From Brevipalpus yothersi (Eukaryota > Arthropoda > Arachnida > Trombidiformes > Tenuipalpidae), in contig QZCP01000112.1 of assembly GCA_003956705.1 (NCBI GenBank), forward strand, positions 445,416 through 509,415: a stretch of DNA of 64,000 nt, written 5' to 3'. Position 1 is the stretch's first letter. Each line of letters begins with the position of its first letter. Of the stretch, positions 50,486 to 63,934 are shown piece by piece. A model generated the notes under the pieces. It was not told where the DNA came from, did no database searches, and saw only the letters and a list, made by a program, of their open reading frames with translations. The translations under genes were made by a program, and so were the position numbers.

Positions 50486-53400
50486 AGTAGAGAGATGGTG
50501 AACCTTGATTTCGATATTCTATTGTTTCACTAGCCACAGGATACCATCCTTCCACTCACGGGAAGAATCTCATTATATTCATTCTAGCCAATTTTCATGC
50601 ATGAGTCGAATAGAGGGGAGGAAGCGAAAATATGCACATGAGAAGGGATGTTGAAATGAGTGATGATGATTTTACGTCTCCATCTTTGATCAGCCCGATA
50701 GCTACTTATTTGGGAATATCATATCATTAGGCATCCATGGCTCTTAATGGAAAATATACTGTCCATTAAAACAATGGAAGGTATACAAAAGTTAATGGTT
50801 TACCCGAAGATTCGGAAGCTTTCCTATTTGTTATCGATACATTTTGGAAAGATAGTGACGTGAGTGGGCTTTGGCAAGTTTTACGGATGGAATGTTAAGT
50901 TGATAGGTGGACTGGAGAAAGGTGCTAATGATACGGTTTACCAATAATTAATAATATCATGAATATTAATTGAAAATCATGCGATCAAAACTGAATTAAT
51001 CCAGCGTGATTGTAGTAAATTTTTGGTTCGCTTCACTTCCTCTTCCTATTTTTGATCCATTATTATTGCAATCATTAATGCATTAATGCATTCAACAATA
51101 ATCAGATTTGAACGAGTGTTTTATTGGTTTGTTGATGTGGCTTGTGATTGAGATTTGGAATCTTTCACTGCCATCAGTCTAACAAATACGAATAGCCGGG
51201 AGACATTGAATGTAGATAATTGTGATTGATAAAAGATGATCAAGATCAATAATAAGTGAGACTCAAAGTTTCAAATGCATTAAGATTTTGAGCAACCAGT
51301 TTATTATTTTATCTATTCACATCAGTTCGCACCGATCTAATCTAATTAGAGCTTTGCTCATTTTCATGATGATAGGTTATGATGACCTCCTGTTTATTCT
51401 GGATTTCAGTCGACAATTAGAAGTGATTACCATCCAAGAGGCTCGCTGGTCACTCGAAAATCGTGAAATAGATGGCTTGAAATGGAATGGAATAGAAAGT
51501 TGAAGGCGCGCGAAAAGATGGGCAAGCGAGTTGATGCTGAACTATGCTGATCGAATCATGAAATCCGTAATGAGCTTTCACCTAATTCTATCAACTGAAG
51601 TTGGAATAGAGGAGAAAAATTCCTATTCTCGGCAGCCCATCTCGTTTGGTGGAAAGAAAAGAGATAGATAGATGAATGGAGCTGGAAAAAGAAGAATAAA
51701 GAAGAATGAAATGAAACATGATGGACCACCACTAGCATAAAGTATCTTCTGGTTTCCGAAGCGAGAAGATTGATTTGATTCGGTTCAAAATGAACGGTTG
51801 CAAATATTGATCGGATTCATCTTTTTTTGTGGCTTTTTTTATTTTCTCATTCTTTCACTCCATCTATTCCATTCTAATTTCATCACCACATCCCAAGGTA
51901 CCTTTGCTTAGCCATCGCTCAGTATTGAGAGAGGAAGAGAGAGAGAGAGAGAGAGAATGTGAATACCTCAACCCATTATCATCACTGAAAGATTAATACA
52001 TAGTAGCTCATCAATCTTGTCTGATATAGCATCGAATCGATTTTCATAAGGTTAAAAAGAATAAGAACAGGTAGAAACTTTTTGATCTGCTACTGAGTTA
52101 CACATACAAATCAACTGGAGGATGACCAAACTCAACGTTGAACAGCAATGAAAGGTCACCTCTTGTCCGTTTTTATCATGAACATGATAATAGTGACCAT
52201 ACTGTTTAAATGAGATAGCGGCAATCATGCATCATGTAGTGTACACGAACATAGATGGGAGATAAAAAAGGGAATAAAAATTCATTTATTCTTCCTCAAA
52301 AGATTTGACTGAATTTCGTTGTCATTAAATGAATTAGATTGTGCATCGGTTAGTGTAGCAATTTATCTCTCTTGTTTTATTGGGTTGATAGTAGTGGCTA
52401 TGAGAATTTGAAGAAAAAATATTGCTTCCAATGAAATGATGCTTATTTTTTGCATTTTTTGCCGATATTCACATTTTTTTGCGCTTGTCTCACCATGCCG
52501 AGTAGAGTGATTAGTTCAGCCATGTCATGCTGAGTGACAAAAATATATTCTTGGACACAGTTTGCCTCAAACATCAAAGTCGATGGATATCAATCTGGGT
52601 GATTACTGCTAAACACCAACTGCTCCACATTTATTAAATATTCGAAAAGTAGAGAAACTCACGGTTAACTCGATTCCGTTTCTTGTAAAAAAAATAATAT
52701 ATTTTCAATATAATAATGAGTTCGTATTCTCATGGTAATGTCGAAAAAAAGTTGGACCAAATAAGAATAGAAAGTGCCAGCTCATGCGAAGAGCTGCACA
52801 ATACTGTCGCAGTAGGAATACTTATCACGCTGCTCAACGAATTACGAACCAAAAAACCATGCAAATCAGACCATCAAATACATGAGGTAGAAAAGGTTTA
52901 AAGAATCTCGTTAACATGGAAGATTCTTTTTCTCAATCTGTCTCTCTTCTTCAGAGTGGAAATTATGCTCACTCCCACGATTAAAAAAAGAAGATAAAAT
53001 GAAAGTGAACTTTGAGTGGATTTTGAGTATGGAGAAAGGAAAAAGATGAAGAAGCATTTACATTCATTCGAGTAGGATATGCCACTACACGCCTTTGATT
53101 TTCTCTCCTCTTTCTCTAAATAAGAATTTTTTCTCTTTTCCAAAAATTAGCAAGATAGAAAGATAATCTGATGAATCCACTTGACATTCCTGAGCTTCGT
53201 GAAGAAACTCGCTTGACGTTGATAGAGTCTATCTTGTAACGATCTGACAGAAATGAGGCTAGGGACACTGATATCTGATATCAAACTTTTAGCTTATGAT
53301 TCAAGTGACAAATTGGATGAGTTTTTATTCGAAAAATTTTGAGGCTAAATCGAGGAGTTTCCAATTCAAAAATGATTTGATGATAATTTTCGAGCTTGAA

Positions 53401-55372
53401 GGATTATTACGAAGAAACGAAAATTTTTCGCTCGTGAACTAGCTAAGAAGAAAAAGTTAAGAGCTGGTGAGATGAATGCATTTGGTGGGGATCATGATGC
53501 GGCGATTGTATAGCCAATGATTCTTATATCGAGTTCTGAATGAGTAACTGAACGTACTATTACCGCTGGAATGCTCGATACTGATAGCTCTCATCATGAA
53601 CCACTTGAAGCTCAAGTGATGGTGGTCACAATCTTGTTGGGCTAGAAATTTTCACTCCAAGTAGATCAACAAGACTATTTGAAGAGAACGGAGGGAAGGA
53701 AGAGAAGAAAATAAACCAAGAAAGAAAGAAAGAAGAGATTAAATGATGAGTGGAGATTATCTCTCGTCTACAGAAAGACAGTATAATTAGAGCCCCACGC
53801 TATTGGAATCGAATACCCAAAACGCCAGAAGAGATAGAACTCTTCTCGCTAAACATATCAATTGATATCGACTCTCTTCTCTCAGTCACAACTTTCATTT
53901 TTAACAATCAGAGCTCGATAAGATAATGGAATCAATTGTTAAGTGAGTATGTCTAAAAAAAGAAAATTCCTCTCATGATCTTGCCAGCCTTTCACACACT
54001 TTCCCTGTCCAACTTGAGGATTCATTTAGAGTTTACTCAACGGACAAGAGGGATGTATTTCCACGACTATTTCGAGAAGATAGTATCAACTGTTCGAAGA
54101 ATAAGGAAATGATTGAACGTTATAATCTCCAGCACGCCAGTTTGGATTCTCTCTGACTTAGAATTGGTACGTTTTCATGGATTGAATTTTGAGTGAGATC
54201 ATCTGAAAAAAGCCACTCACAAGATATCCCCAGTTAAGTGTGAGACTTTTTCTCTATGCTAAATTAATCATGGATTTTGATCTGATCTTATCGTTCCAAC
54301 AGCAAATTTGAGCCCATTTTTGGGTGTGTGTGTATATATGTATCTCACATGAAGTGATATTTGTTTCAGAGGGCTCAACTCTTTTATCTTTGAAAGCGCT
54401 TTGCGGCCACTTTTATCTTGTTCACCATGAATAAGATCTCACCTTTTTATCCCTTTCATTCTCTCATCCACTACCTCCTTCTTTTCTTTTCCTCTCTTTC
54501 TCTTCTTTTCCAATAGAAAAAATTTTACCATCACGTCAGGACTGCATCGTGTATTGGTTAAATGGTCAAGTTTTAGCTATGTAACGTCGAACAAAACTGC
54601 TGTAAGTTGCCAGAAACTTGCTAATGTTCTGTCAATTGATTGAAAATGAGAAAGGTGATCGTATGCTGAACCATAAATTTCCTGCCTAAACTGGCCCTTC
54701 TTGTGAGTCGAAGTTCCATTAAAGATTCTATCTGATATTTCCTGCATAAGATTGTCTTAATTATCACTAGTACCGCAGAATATTTTTTTGTATCTTTATC
54801 TTTTTACTTGACTCATGATTAAAATGAAACCTTGGATTATACTTGTTCTCAGAGTACCTTGCCCATTTTGTATGGAGATTCCTGGACAGCTTAAACAAAG
54901 TTGTAGCAAGTATATTAAAACAAAACTGCTCTTTATCATCATTTTCTTTCAAGAAAAAGATGGAAAGCTTCCCTTCCAAGAGCTTTTGATGAACTTGGAT
55001 CAGTTGGATGAACGCACTCAAAAAGGTCAAATTGTCAAGAATACTTTCAATACGATAATGAACACAGTGAGTCAAATGATTAACCCGAATAAGCAAGGGA
55101 GAGAGAAAACGATAGGCTTGACATCAAATAGCTGTAATTGAGATGGAATGTTCGGGCAATAATTGAAGGATTACTTCTCGAGCATGTTAATTCTTTTTAT
55201 CTGATTTTGAATTAAGTCGATGGAGATGACCACTTTCCTTCTTTTACTACATAACTTTCCATGCTGTATCTAATCGTTATCTAATGAGCTCTAATCCTAT
55301 CTTGTCATAAACGTATTCTGAAACACTGTCAATCGATTGAATTACACACATCTTTGATCATCCAAATAACTG

Positions 55373-55545
55373 TTAGTCATCTCGAAGAGCATCATCAACT
55401 GGTCTTGTCATCGAATCATTCAGACTCCATCTATCCATAAACCACTCGAGTTCATCCAAAGTTCTGAATATTGGACCATCAATTTCATCAGCTGTAAGCC
55501 TTCGTTCAGTAGGGCCATAATCTATTCCAATAAAGAGTCTTCAAT
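55373..55545 (-). other. Possible terminal coding exon, minus strand, unknown gene
   Basis: About 57 codons on the minus strand ending in TAA at 55375-55373. The translation is rich in acidic and aromatic residues and includes DEIDGPIFRTLDELEWFMDR. A possible acceptor (TTGAAG) lies just upstream near 55546. It lies about 0.9 kb beyond the afadin stop on the same strand. I do not recognise it and could not find a matching upstream exon with the right phase. Confidence 0.25.
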
Positions 55546-56431
55546 TAATGGTGATTAGGGAATATTTCATTCCAATGGTATTAGCAGGTCTGAGTGAACT
55601 TTTGATCCTTACCGGCAACAGGGCTATGCGATCAAGCAAAGAAGTGTGGTCAAAGCAGAGCAAACTATGAATCTGATACATATTATCATCACTAATGAGT
55701 TGTGTTCATTTGAAAATGTCAGATATTCGATTAAAATTTTCTATATCATGACAAATACTAAGGTGGGAAGTTGAATTAAAAGTTGCAATAATATGACGAA
55801 AATAAATCAATTAATTGATCATTGTCTCATCTTCTTTACCTTAACTATATACATGTATAATATGATACTAGAATATAAAATGAAACTTATATTCGAGTAG
55901 ATTTATGATTGAAATAATCTTGATGGAAAAACAATATGAGGGTTAATATACCACCATCTCATATTTGACCAATGAAGGAAGAGAAATTCACCAGGATTGC
56001 TGCAGATAATTAAGACACCTAAATATCATGTAGAGAGAGAAAAATCTTAGAATATTGGACATGTCTTATTGCAATTGACGAAAGGACAGAGTTTCTGAGA
56101 GGAGGATGTCACGTGTGCATTAGACACCGAGGTTTTTGATCCTTAGCTATTACGATACACTATATTACAAAATACAAATTCCTCACATGAAAAGAAAAAA
56201 ATCCTCAATACCCGTTTGGAATATTTTCCAAAGATTAGCGAGATTGTAATAATAATCATCTTTAATTTAATCAATCTGCTTTATCGATCATATATAGCTC
56301 ATCTTTACTAATCGTCCACATTCTTGAAACAATCCAAATAAAATCAGTTGCGAAAAATTTAAAGAAAAAAGGAAATGCATCTTGCTGGATGACCATTAGA
56401 AAATAATAATTTTGATGATGATTTTCACCAG

Positions 56432-59400
56432 TTATTTTGGTTGTGAATTGCTTTCCTCGGCAAACAATCGTATTTTTTCTTTGATTGTCAACTTCTCTGG
56501 ACCAGGAATGTTTTTCTGTGGCTGATTTTTCATTTTTTCGGCTTTTATTCGTTCTCGAGGATCTTTATAGACCTCTTGTGCTCCTATGACATTGGGTGTA
56601 TAGCCACCTTTGGAATTGTTAGGATCTTGTTCATCGTCCATTTCTAATACCTCACTAATATCTTTGAGAGTAAAACTATGGTCTTCTTGTGGCGAGTGCG
56701 GCTCTGTGTCATTATTAGAATTGTTATTATTGTTTGTCTTCACAGATGAACTTGATGCGGGAGGGAATGATAGAGAAGATGAAGATGATAGGGGAGGAGG
56801 TTGTGAGGGAATCAGAGTTGCCGTGTTGCCATTCCAGGTAACCTTTTTGCTTCCAGGAGACGTAACATTGTTACTTGGAATGTTGTTAGAGCTGCCATTA
56901 TTCATGATCATTGGTTCAACATAGCTGGACATTGAATGAGTGGATCTATGATCATTGATTCGCTGTTGTAATGAGGATGCAGTTTGAGAAGGTTGAATCT
57001 GATGGGTCAATTGTGGCTGTTGAGGATTTACTTGAGGCTGAGAAGGAGGTGGTGGTGGAGGAGGAGTTTTGGATGCAGTGGGTTGCATATTCGTTGTCGA
57101 AGAGGTGAGAATTCTTGAGTTCTTTTCCATTTCCTATTGAAGGAGCAAAGAGGAAGATTTATAAATAATCTTTCATTCGAAAATCATCAAAAAATCAGAA
57201 ACAAAGATGATCAGATAAGCAAATGCTGGGCTGGAACTTCAAGGCGTAAATGTTCTAGACCAGATCGAAAACGATAAAAATTTAGATAGGAACAAGAATC
57301 GAAAGTAGCACTATCTAAAAGATAAAATCATACATCGATGAAGGTGTGGCATAGAGCCATATAGTCTCAGAACTCTAAAATTTCATCTATTACTAAGCTT
57401 ACAGTTTGAGAGATCGTTGACTCCACGAGTGGGAGTAGACAAAATATATGTATGTATATATGTGGCTTATAACTGAGGAGTTAACCAAAGTTTGTTAACA
57501 GTAAAATTGACTATCATGGTCATTTGAGAATCCAAATGAAGCATCATGACAGAAACCTTATGTAGCCTTACAATCAAAAATGATAAAGAGCAATCCGAAG
57601 AGCGAGGGGTTTCTGATATGAACATCAATTTTTTGGCAAAGCTTACCTGAATATATTGATCAGACATCGTTTCTTTTTTATCGAGATTGTTATTCTCCGT
57701 CATCATTGGTGATGCTACTTGATGATGATGATGATGCTCTTGAGGAGGATAACCTGGGTATCCAGAGCGCCCAGGTCTGTAGCTTACCGACGGAGCGCAG
57801 GCACTTCTTTTAAGGCTATTTTGAGATAGAGACTGATTGCTCACCGAAACGCTGGACATTGTAGACATGCGTAGCCGAGCGGCTTCATCGGTCCTATCAA
57901 GTCCAGCGTACATTCGGAAATTGTTCGGGGACATAGTATGGGAACCCATGTTTGCCATCCTATATCTTAGCTGCTCATCAGCATAAGATAAATTCTTGAG
58001 GCTATTTGGAGGAAGAGTTTGACTGTTTAGAGGGATTGCTGCCATTCGTTGTCGCAACTGATCCTCGGGTGGACGATACTGTGGTGGACCATCTTGGACC
58101 ATACTCCAGTTGATCGGAGGCTGGGGAGACATTTGCATTGCTCTTTGGATATGTAAAGGGGTATCAGCCAGAGAACCTGCGATTCCATGATGATGAGCTG
58201 CCTGTTTAGCAACTTCTAGAGTAACTAAAGCATCACTTTGGGTCAAGAGTTCTGCGGCATCTTTCTCGGATACATTTACTAGAGACTTTCCATTTACCGA
58301 TAGCAATTGATCCCCCGGCTGTAAACGACCATCCTAGAGCAAACAAGCAAGGAAGAGAAAACCGTCAGTCAGGGGAAGAAAGAGAGAGAGAGAGAGAGAT
58401 ATTTCTCATACAAGAATAAATATAGAGAGATGAGAAAGGGTTAACAATCACTAGATCACTACTCACCAAGTCGGCAGCTCCACCGCGAACCACTGATTTG
58501 ATATATATGCCCAGTTTGAGGGTTCGAAGGCTTTTGGCAGCCACAATACTAAGACCAAGGCCGCCATTCATTTTCCGTAATTGGATCACTGTGAGCACAG
58601 GTCCGCTCGGAAATGGTGAGGGAGGTGAAATCGGAGTTTGAGGAACGACCGCCAAAACTGGTTCCGATGTGTATTTGGGAAGTCTAACGGCTCCCTGTAA
58701 ATTACCATAAATTCGATACCCATTATCCTGTGGATAATGCATAGGCACTTGTTGTTGGGGTTGAGGAGTGGGGAGAACACGAGGAGGAGGTTGGTTAATC
58801 GCATTGCCTTGTAAATGTGAATTTGGGGGCATTCGGAGTGGCTGATTAATCATATTTTGATTCATTTGCGGTTGTGGAGTTCGAGGCACTGAGGGTAAGT
58901 GATTAACCGAACTTTGGTTTACTGATGGCATATGCATTGGCTGCACAGGCTGAGCAAAGTGTTGGCCTTGTGGAGCTTGCTGTCCTGGCATGTATATGGT
59001 CCAATATCCGGAAGAAGTGGGCTGAACTGTGAAACGGCATAAATTTGCTTGTACCAAATCGTGGATAAATTCTTCGAGACCAGCAGGAAGGCCACGGATA
59101 ATATCACATGTGTAGCCATCATCAGGTAAAAGAAAAGGTAGAGGAAGCTCATGATCTTCCTCAAGTTTGACTTCTTTATTATCATTACGCAACAACTCGT
59201 CAACTTTTTCCTCAGCTAGACGGATTAAAGCATCAGCAACCTCATTAGAAATGGAGGGCTCATTAGAGCCAGAACGAAACTTTTCCAAGATTTGGCGAAC
59301 TTGCAACGAGTTGAGCTTGAAGTAGTCTCGACCATATGAAGCTGGATTGTTAAGAATGCGTCTATTGTAGATAATGAAATCAAGAGCCTGTTCAATTCTT

Positions 59401-61452
59401 TGTGAATAGCACTGGACTGCCAATTCGAGCCCATTTTTGTGGGCCCATTCACCAATAGTTGCAAGGCGAGACCGAAGAATTGTGGCTCTATGCTCTGTAC
59501 AATAGTTGATACCTTTCTCAGTGGGACTAATGAGCTGATTAAAAAGCCAAAAGTTGATTGTGTGAAAGAGCCGTGAGAAGATTTGTAAAGTTAGGGCAAT
59601 ATTCACCCAATATTTTTTCAGTAAAGCCATCGTGCTGCTTAAAACTCGCAGTAAATCTGCTGCTTGATTCAATTCCCCACCTTCTCGGTCAGGATTTTCC
59701 AAGAATGATGGCATAGCATGGAAAAGTCCTTCAATTGAACTTCTTAATAAGATGCTAAAGGCATCTTGAACACTTTCGGCAAGAGATTCTTGTGCACTGA
59801 TGGTGTAGTGACTGAGATGGCAATCTTGTTTCAAGAAATGCAAAAGCTCAGAAGAATTGGCCAACCAAAAGGCAACTGCTCCGAGATTAGTCTGTTTTTC
59901 ATTGATTGTACGATGGATTGTTGTAGCTGCTTTATCCACAAACGTTGTAAGTCTCTGTGCACGCTCTTCACGGGAAATCTTTTTGAAGTGAGTAGAAGCT
60001 CGATAACGGCTGGCCATGTAAAGAGTATAAGTAGGAGCCAGTTTGAATAAAACTCTTTCTGGATCAAGTTGAGAGATTATCATAGTTAAAAACACATTTT
60101 CACCCTCTTCCCACAGTTCAAGAATCGCCGGTAGTATTGGATCCATTCCCCTTCTCATATTTTCTGTATCAAAATGATACAAATCAGGCATAACATTCCC
60201 AGAAGTAGAGCTAGTATCACTCATTTGACGGGTTACGTCTGATTGTACACCAAGATCAGCAACAGGATTATTATCATAATGTGAAAATAAAGAGAAGAAG
60301 ATGAAAAAGAAAAAGAGGGAAGAAGAAAGGAAAAAGAGGTTAATGAAATCATATTGCAAGTTGAATCAAGAAGAGAAGAAGCTTTTGGACTAGGAACAAG
60401 AAGAATGAGAAGCTCAAATAGTAAACCAGCAATAATAGAGCTTCCATTCCTTTATAAGACAGGTAGTTGAAGATAATGTGAGAGCGAGAATGTGTAAGAA
60501 GAAAAGCCGGGGCTAGAGGCAAGTTTCAATCAAGCTGAATTGACGATGGCAAGACAATGGCTAAATAGGTCAAGAAACTGATTCACTGAAAACTTTGTGT
60601 GTGTGTGTGAGAGAGAGAGAGAGATGAGAGTCAGATGAAAAGGATAAAATTTCAACTCGAGAGAGAATTGGATCTGAATCGCATGGTAACTCCCCAAAAC
60701 CGGTATCCCTCCTCCTCATTGAAGAAGATGAAGAATAGAATATCAGGGGTCAAAAGAGAAAACTGTCTAAGTCAATTAGATAAGGGGTGAATATTTTCGA
60801 AAAGATGGGAAAAAGATTGAAAAATAAAATTCGTCATTACTATTATTGGGTTGATTGAAACCAATTTCATAATCCTTCACTTGATTGGGCTTCTTCTTTC
60901 GCTTCCGTGGCATGTAGTCGGCGGGTCGTCTTCGAATATGGAAAGTCAAGATGCCTTTGGCTGGATTATGCTGTCTCTTGATAAACAGAGGACAGTCGTC
61001 TTCATCTAGTATATATTCACGAACACAGCTATCATGATTTTGTGTTCCATCGGATGGAGTTCCATTGTTAAGAGGCTCGATCACTTGAACCAAGCAAAAA
61101 TTAGTCGCAGGTTCGACTTCTTTATCATTTGATTCACGAAGATTTTTATCAATATCTCGATACTTGTCCAATATTTGCTCAACAACGAAGGCTGCCGAGT
61201 CTTTGGTGGACAAAAGGAGAGTTTTATATGGCACATCTTTGTTTAAGCATTCACCGTAAATTCGAAGAGTTCCACCTGAAAAGTAAGCAATCATATTTAG
61301 AATATTTAGTCTGGCAATGATTACAGGTACATGTGCCACTCATCTTTTTTGTTGGCTTCCCAACAAACAGGAAACATTAATGGTAAGGCGCTTAATGGTT
61401 ATATTAATGATCACATATGAAGTAAGACAATGATCAAATAGGTGCTTCCTCA

Positions 61453-61515
<63 letters not shown>

Positions 61516-62209
61516 TTCTCTCCTCTTCTTTTCATCCTTTTTCCAACATAGACATATTTTGCTTACCTGCATCAGGACCGCCTTCTCGTGAAAGTTGCTG
61601 CAACTTTTGCTCAAGCTTTTGCTTTCTTTTTCGTCGCATAACAGCTTCTGGATTGGATATGGATCGGGTGAAGCAAGACTCAGGAAGCTCAGTGTAAAGT
61701 TTTTCCGCAAGATTATCTTTGAAATTATTTTCATTTTTCTTTGCTTTTTCAACTTTTTCCTTCTTTTTCTTTTCTTTCTTCTCCTTTTTACTGTCAGGCA
61801 TAGCACTACTAGTTGTTTTATCATCCATTCGACGAAGAAGAAAGCGCCCTTCACGATCATCTTTCGCCCAATCTAGTTGCACCATGAGCGGGTGCTCATC
61901 ATCTTTCAGTTTACGCTCTTCTCCGTTTGCGTGTATCTCATACAAGCCATACTCAGGCACGGAGAGCATTTTTATGTCTGCTCGAAATTTTTCAATTAAC
62001 ACAGGTATCACATCAGCTGTTGTGGCAGCATTTGAAACACGAACGCACTTGGTGGCCACTTTTTGTCCTGAATCTTGAAAACAAAATCTTATCACGCCCC
62101 AAAATTCTCCATGTCCATCAGGCTCTTCTATTGAGAAAATCTCTAATCTGTTCTCATTCCACACCTTGATTAGCTCTCTCAACTCTTCCTTCCTATTTGT
62201 TGTAGACAT
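56432..62209 (-). CDS. AFDN: Afadin/Canoe, Rap-Ras effector of adherens junctions
   Basis: Five minus-strand exons: 62209-61567, 61275-60841, 60238-58467, 58333-57647 and 57133-56432; phases 1, 1, 0, 0 agree, 1412 residues. Afadin links nectins and cadherin junctions to actin under Rap1 control. Domain order: first Ras-associating domain at about 35-140 (ATKCVRVSNAATTADVIPVL); basic KKEKK region; second Ras-associating domain at about 215-345 (GGTLRIYGECLNKDVPYKTL); dilute (DIL) domain at about 490-780 (AFWLANSSELLHFLKQD, FRLFHTINFWLFN-like blocks, LPFLLPDDGYTCD); PDZ domain at about 907-993 (GLGLSIVAAKS, GGAADL, GDQLLSVNGKSL); proline/glutamine-rich C-terminus; and the terminal motif LTIKEKIRLFA. 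The FHA domain normally between the second RA and DIL is absent. Exon 61275-60841 joins 60238 in frame, and the 602-base gap holds no FHA-like sequence. Confidence 0.93.
60239..60840 (-). other. AFDN: Afadin intron where the FHA domain would be expected
   Basis: A 602-base intron with many purine-rich runs, a short GT/GA microsatellite near 60597-60624 and several stops in every minus frame. In canonical afadins the coding sequence here would include the FHA domain (about 100 residues). None is visible. Confidence 0.6.
61455..61523. repeat. AFDN: (CT)n microsatellite in afadin intron 1
   Basis: CT run of almost 70 bases, lying within a 291-base intron and ending about 44 bases from the donor of afadin exon 1 on the minus strand, where it reads as GA. 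Confidence 0.95.
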
Positions 62210-62573
62210 TATTGATTTTCACTTGTGATAATAAAACATTACAAGACAAAAAAGAATGATAATAATTACATTTGTAAATAACTTTGAAAAAAAATATATT
62301 TATATATATATAACTAAAGTGAATTTTGAATAATAATGATGACACCAGAAAGTTAAAAACTAGGCTCAACTTGCTGTTTGACAACTTTTGCTCTTGCAGC
62401 TTACTTTTCACACACACACAAACAAGTCACTCTACTGAGTGGACTCTCTCCACTTACTCACAAGCCTCTACAACTGATAGTACTGATAGAACTGAACCCA
62501 GTACATGAGCATAACATTCCAATCTAAGCAGCAACCTTCACCCCACTAAACGTTTTCCCAACTTTTCGGACTC

Positions 62574-62608
62574 TACACACACACACACACACATACACAT
62601 ACACACAC
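62574..62608. repeat. (CA)n microsatellite
   Basis: CA run interrupted by CATACA units, in the afadin/14-3-3 promoter region. Confidence 0.9.
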
Positions 62609-62966
62609 TGTCCACAGTGCTGCTAATATGTGCGCAGGAATGCGCCGCCAAATTCCGCCTGTGTCCACTCCTACTGCCATCTATCATCAACATTCCATAC
62701 ATACCTTTCCACAATTTTAAACATTACCACTAGAGGACAGTAGTGGCACCGGTAGAGGACGCCTGTTGCTAGGAGCCACCGCGGAAAGACTCCGCTGCAA
62801 GCCGGTGTGCTCTCCCTCCAACATCTCTCTTAGCCTCTCTTAGCCTCTCTCTCTCTCAGGCTCGGTAAAGAGAGAGGTTGAGAATAGGGGGGATGAAATG
62901 TGTTGTGTGCCCCTAGTACATTGGATGGGTGTTTGAGTTTGCTCTCTCTCTGAGAGATCCTTTTCC

Positions 62967-63013
62967 GCTCTCTCTCTCTCTCTCTTTCTATCTCTCTCTC
63001 TCTCTCTCTCTCC
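62967..63013. repeat. (CT)n microsatellite
   Basis: CT tract broken by one TTTCTA, upstream of the 14-3-3 5' UTR donor. CT/GA tracts in arthropod promoters can bind GAGA-type factors. Confidence 0.9.
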
Positions 63014-63634
63014 TCTGGCTTCAATCGGCAGCCATCTTGATTCAAGATTCTGGAATTATTGCTCGTGAAATTTTGCATCATATACTTTCATCACCTTTCG
63101 CAAATCATCTAGTGTCCACTTGGTAATTTATTTGTTCTTTCAGTGAAAAAAAGGTGATTAGGACACTCTACACTTCAGTCCTATCATCTCATTTCTATTG
63201 TTCCTCTCTCCACTTCACCTTCTCTCTTTCGTATCGTCATTGTCACCTCTCTCTCTCTCTTTTCTCTCTCTCTCTCTCTCTCAGCAACACAAACTCATAT
63301 TTCGCATTCTCTTGTTCTCTTTCTCTCATATACTTGCTCTCCTCTTTCTCTCTGTCTGTATCTACTCATCGCCTGTGGACCATTCGACTGTGTGCTGTAT
63401 ATTTAGCTAAAACTCTAACAAGAATCCGGTGAGTCAATGTCTCCTTCCAAAGACTTCTCCAAGAGATGATAAATCTTCCATTTTCGCCCAGATAGAGAGA
63501 TGCTGTAGAGTGTGTGTGTAAGTGAAGCGTCCCTCACACACTCATTGCCATCTCGCCGTGCCTCTCCCATATTTAAGCGTGAAATCTTGTAATCTTATGC
63601 GTATCTATTATTTTCCACTACTGTGATCACAGAG

Positions 63635-63934
63635 ATGGCAATGGACAAAGATGAACTCGTTCAGAGGGCCAAATTGGCTGAACAGGCGGAACGCTATGAC
63701 GACATGGCCCAAGCGATGAAACAGGTCACCGAGACCGGAGTAGAATTGACCAATGAAGAAAGAAATCTACTTTCGGTGGCATACAAAAATGTCGTCGGTG
63801 CTCGTCGATCGTCTTGGAGAGTTATTTCGAGTATTGAGCAGAAAACTGAAGGAAGTGAGAGGAAGCAGCAAATGGCACGTGAATATCGTGAAAAGGTGGA
63901 GAAAGAATTGAGAGAGATCTGCTATGATGTTCTT
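63635..63934 (+). CDS. YWHAZ: 14-3-3 zeta, first coding exon (partial)
   Basis: The exon starts after an ACAG acceptor at 63632, with ATG at 63635 (MAMDKDELVQRAKLAEQ). It encodes the first 100 residues and ends in phase 0 at a GTAAGT donor at 63935; the rest lies beyond the window. 14-3-3 proteins are dimeric adaptors that bind phosphoserine/phosphothreonine motifs in many signalling proteins. Helices A-D are present. The phosphate-contacting Lys51 and Arg58 are visible in YKNVVGARRSSWRVISSIEQ. The sequence EYREKVEKELREICYDVL fits the zeta class rather than epsilon. Confidence 0.97.

Larger units (their letters stand above)
42441..56431. other. 14-kb microsatellite-rich region without a supported gene
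   Basis: This lies between the start of the MTUS-like gene and the end of afadin, both on the minus strand, so the MTUS-like promoter and 5' UTR exons should be here, together with the afadin 3' UTR near 56.0-56.4 kb. At least ten GA/CT tracts and a long CA/TG tract occur between 42.6 and 50.5 kb. Open frames at 48302-48490, 52716-52901 and 54815-55141 read like protein but have neither family similarity nor compatible splice phases. A minus-strand terminal-exon-like piece at 55373-55545 is listed separately. Confidence 0.6.
62210..63634. promoter_or_regulatory. Divergent afadin / 14-3-3 zeta promoter region with 5' UTR exon
   Basis: Afadin and 14-3-3 zeta start 1.4 kb apart on opposite strands. 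A GC-richer patch near 62625-62815 (containing several CG dinucleotides) is the best candidate for shared promoter DNA. A consensus donor (CCG|GTGAGT) at 63429/63430 and an acceptor at 63631-63632 define a 14-3-3 intron in the 5' UTR. CA (62574-62608) and CT (62967-63013) microsatellites are embedded. Confidence 0.45.

Noticed and set aside
52716..52901. 61-codon frame starting with a good ATG (MSSYSHGNVEKKLDQIRIES)
   Set aside because: Coding-like composition but no acceptor, no poly(A) signal and no recognised family; kept only as a weak possibility.
53937..54160. Possible short exons starting with MESIV followed by about 40 open codons
   Set aside because: The frames can be joined only by choosing among several weak junctions. 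Similar chance pieces occur throughout the AT-rich intergenic DNA here.
54815..55141. 108-codon plus-strand frame with a protein-like second half (LPFQELLMNLDQLDERTQKG)
   Set aside because: The acceptor/donor sites inside it do not give compatible phases with any neighbouring piece, and an opposite-strand frame of equal length covers it. No family recognised.
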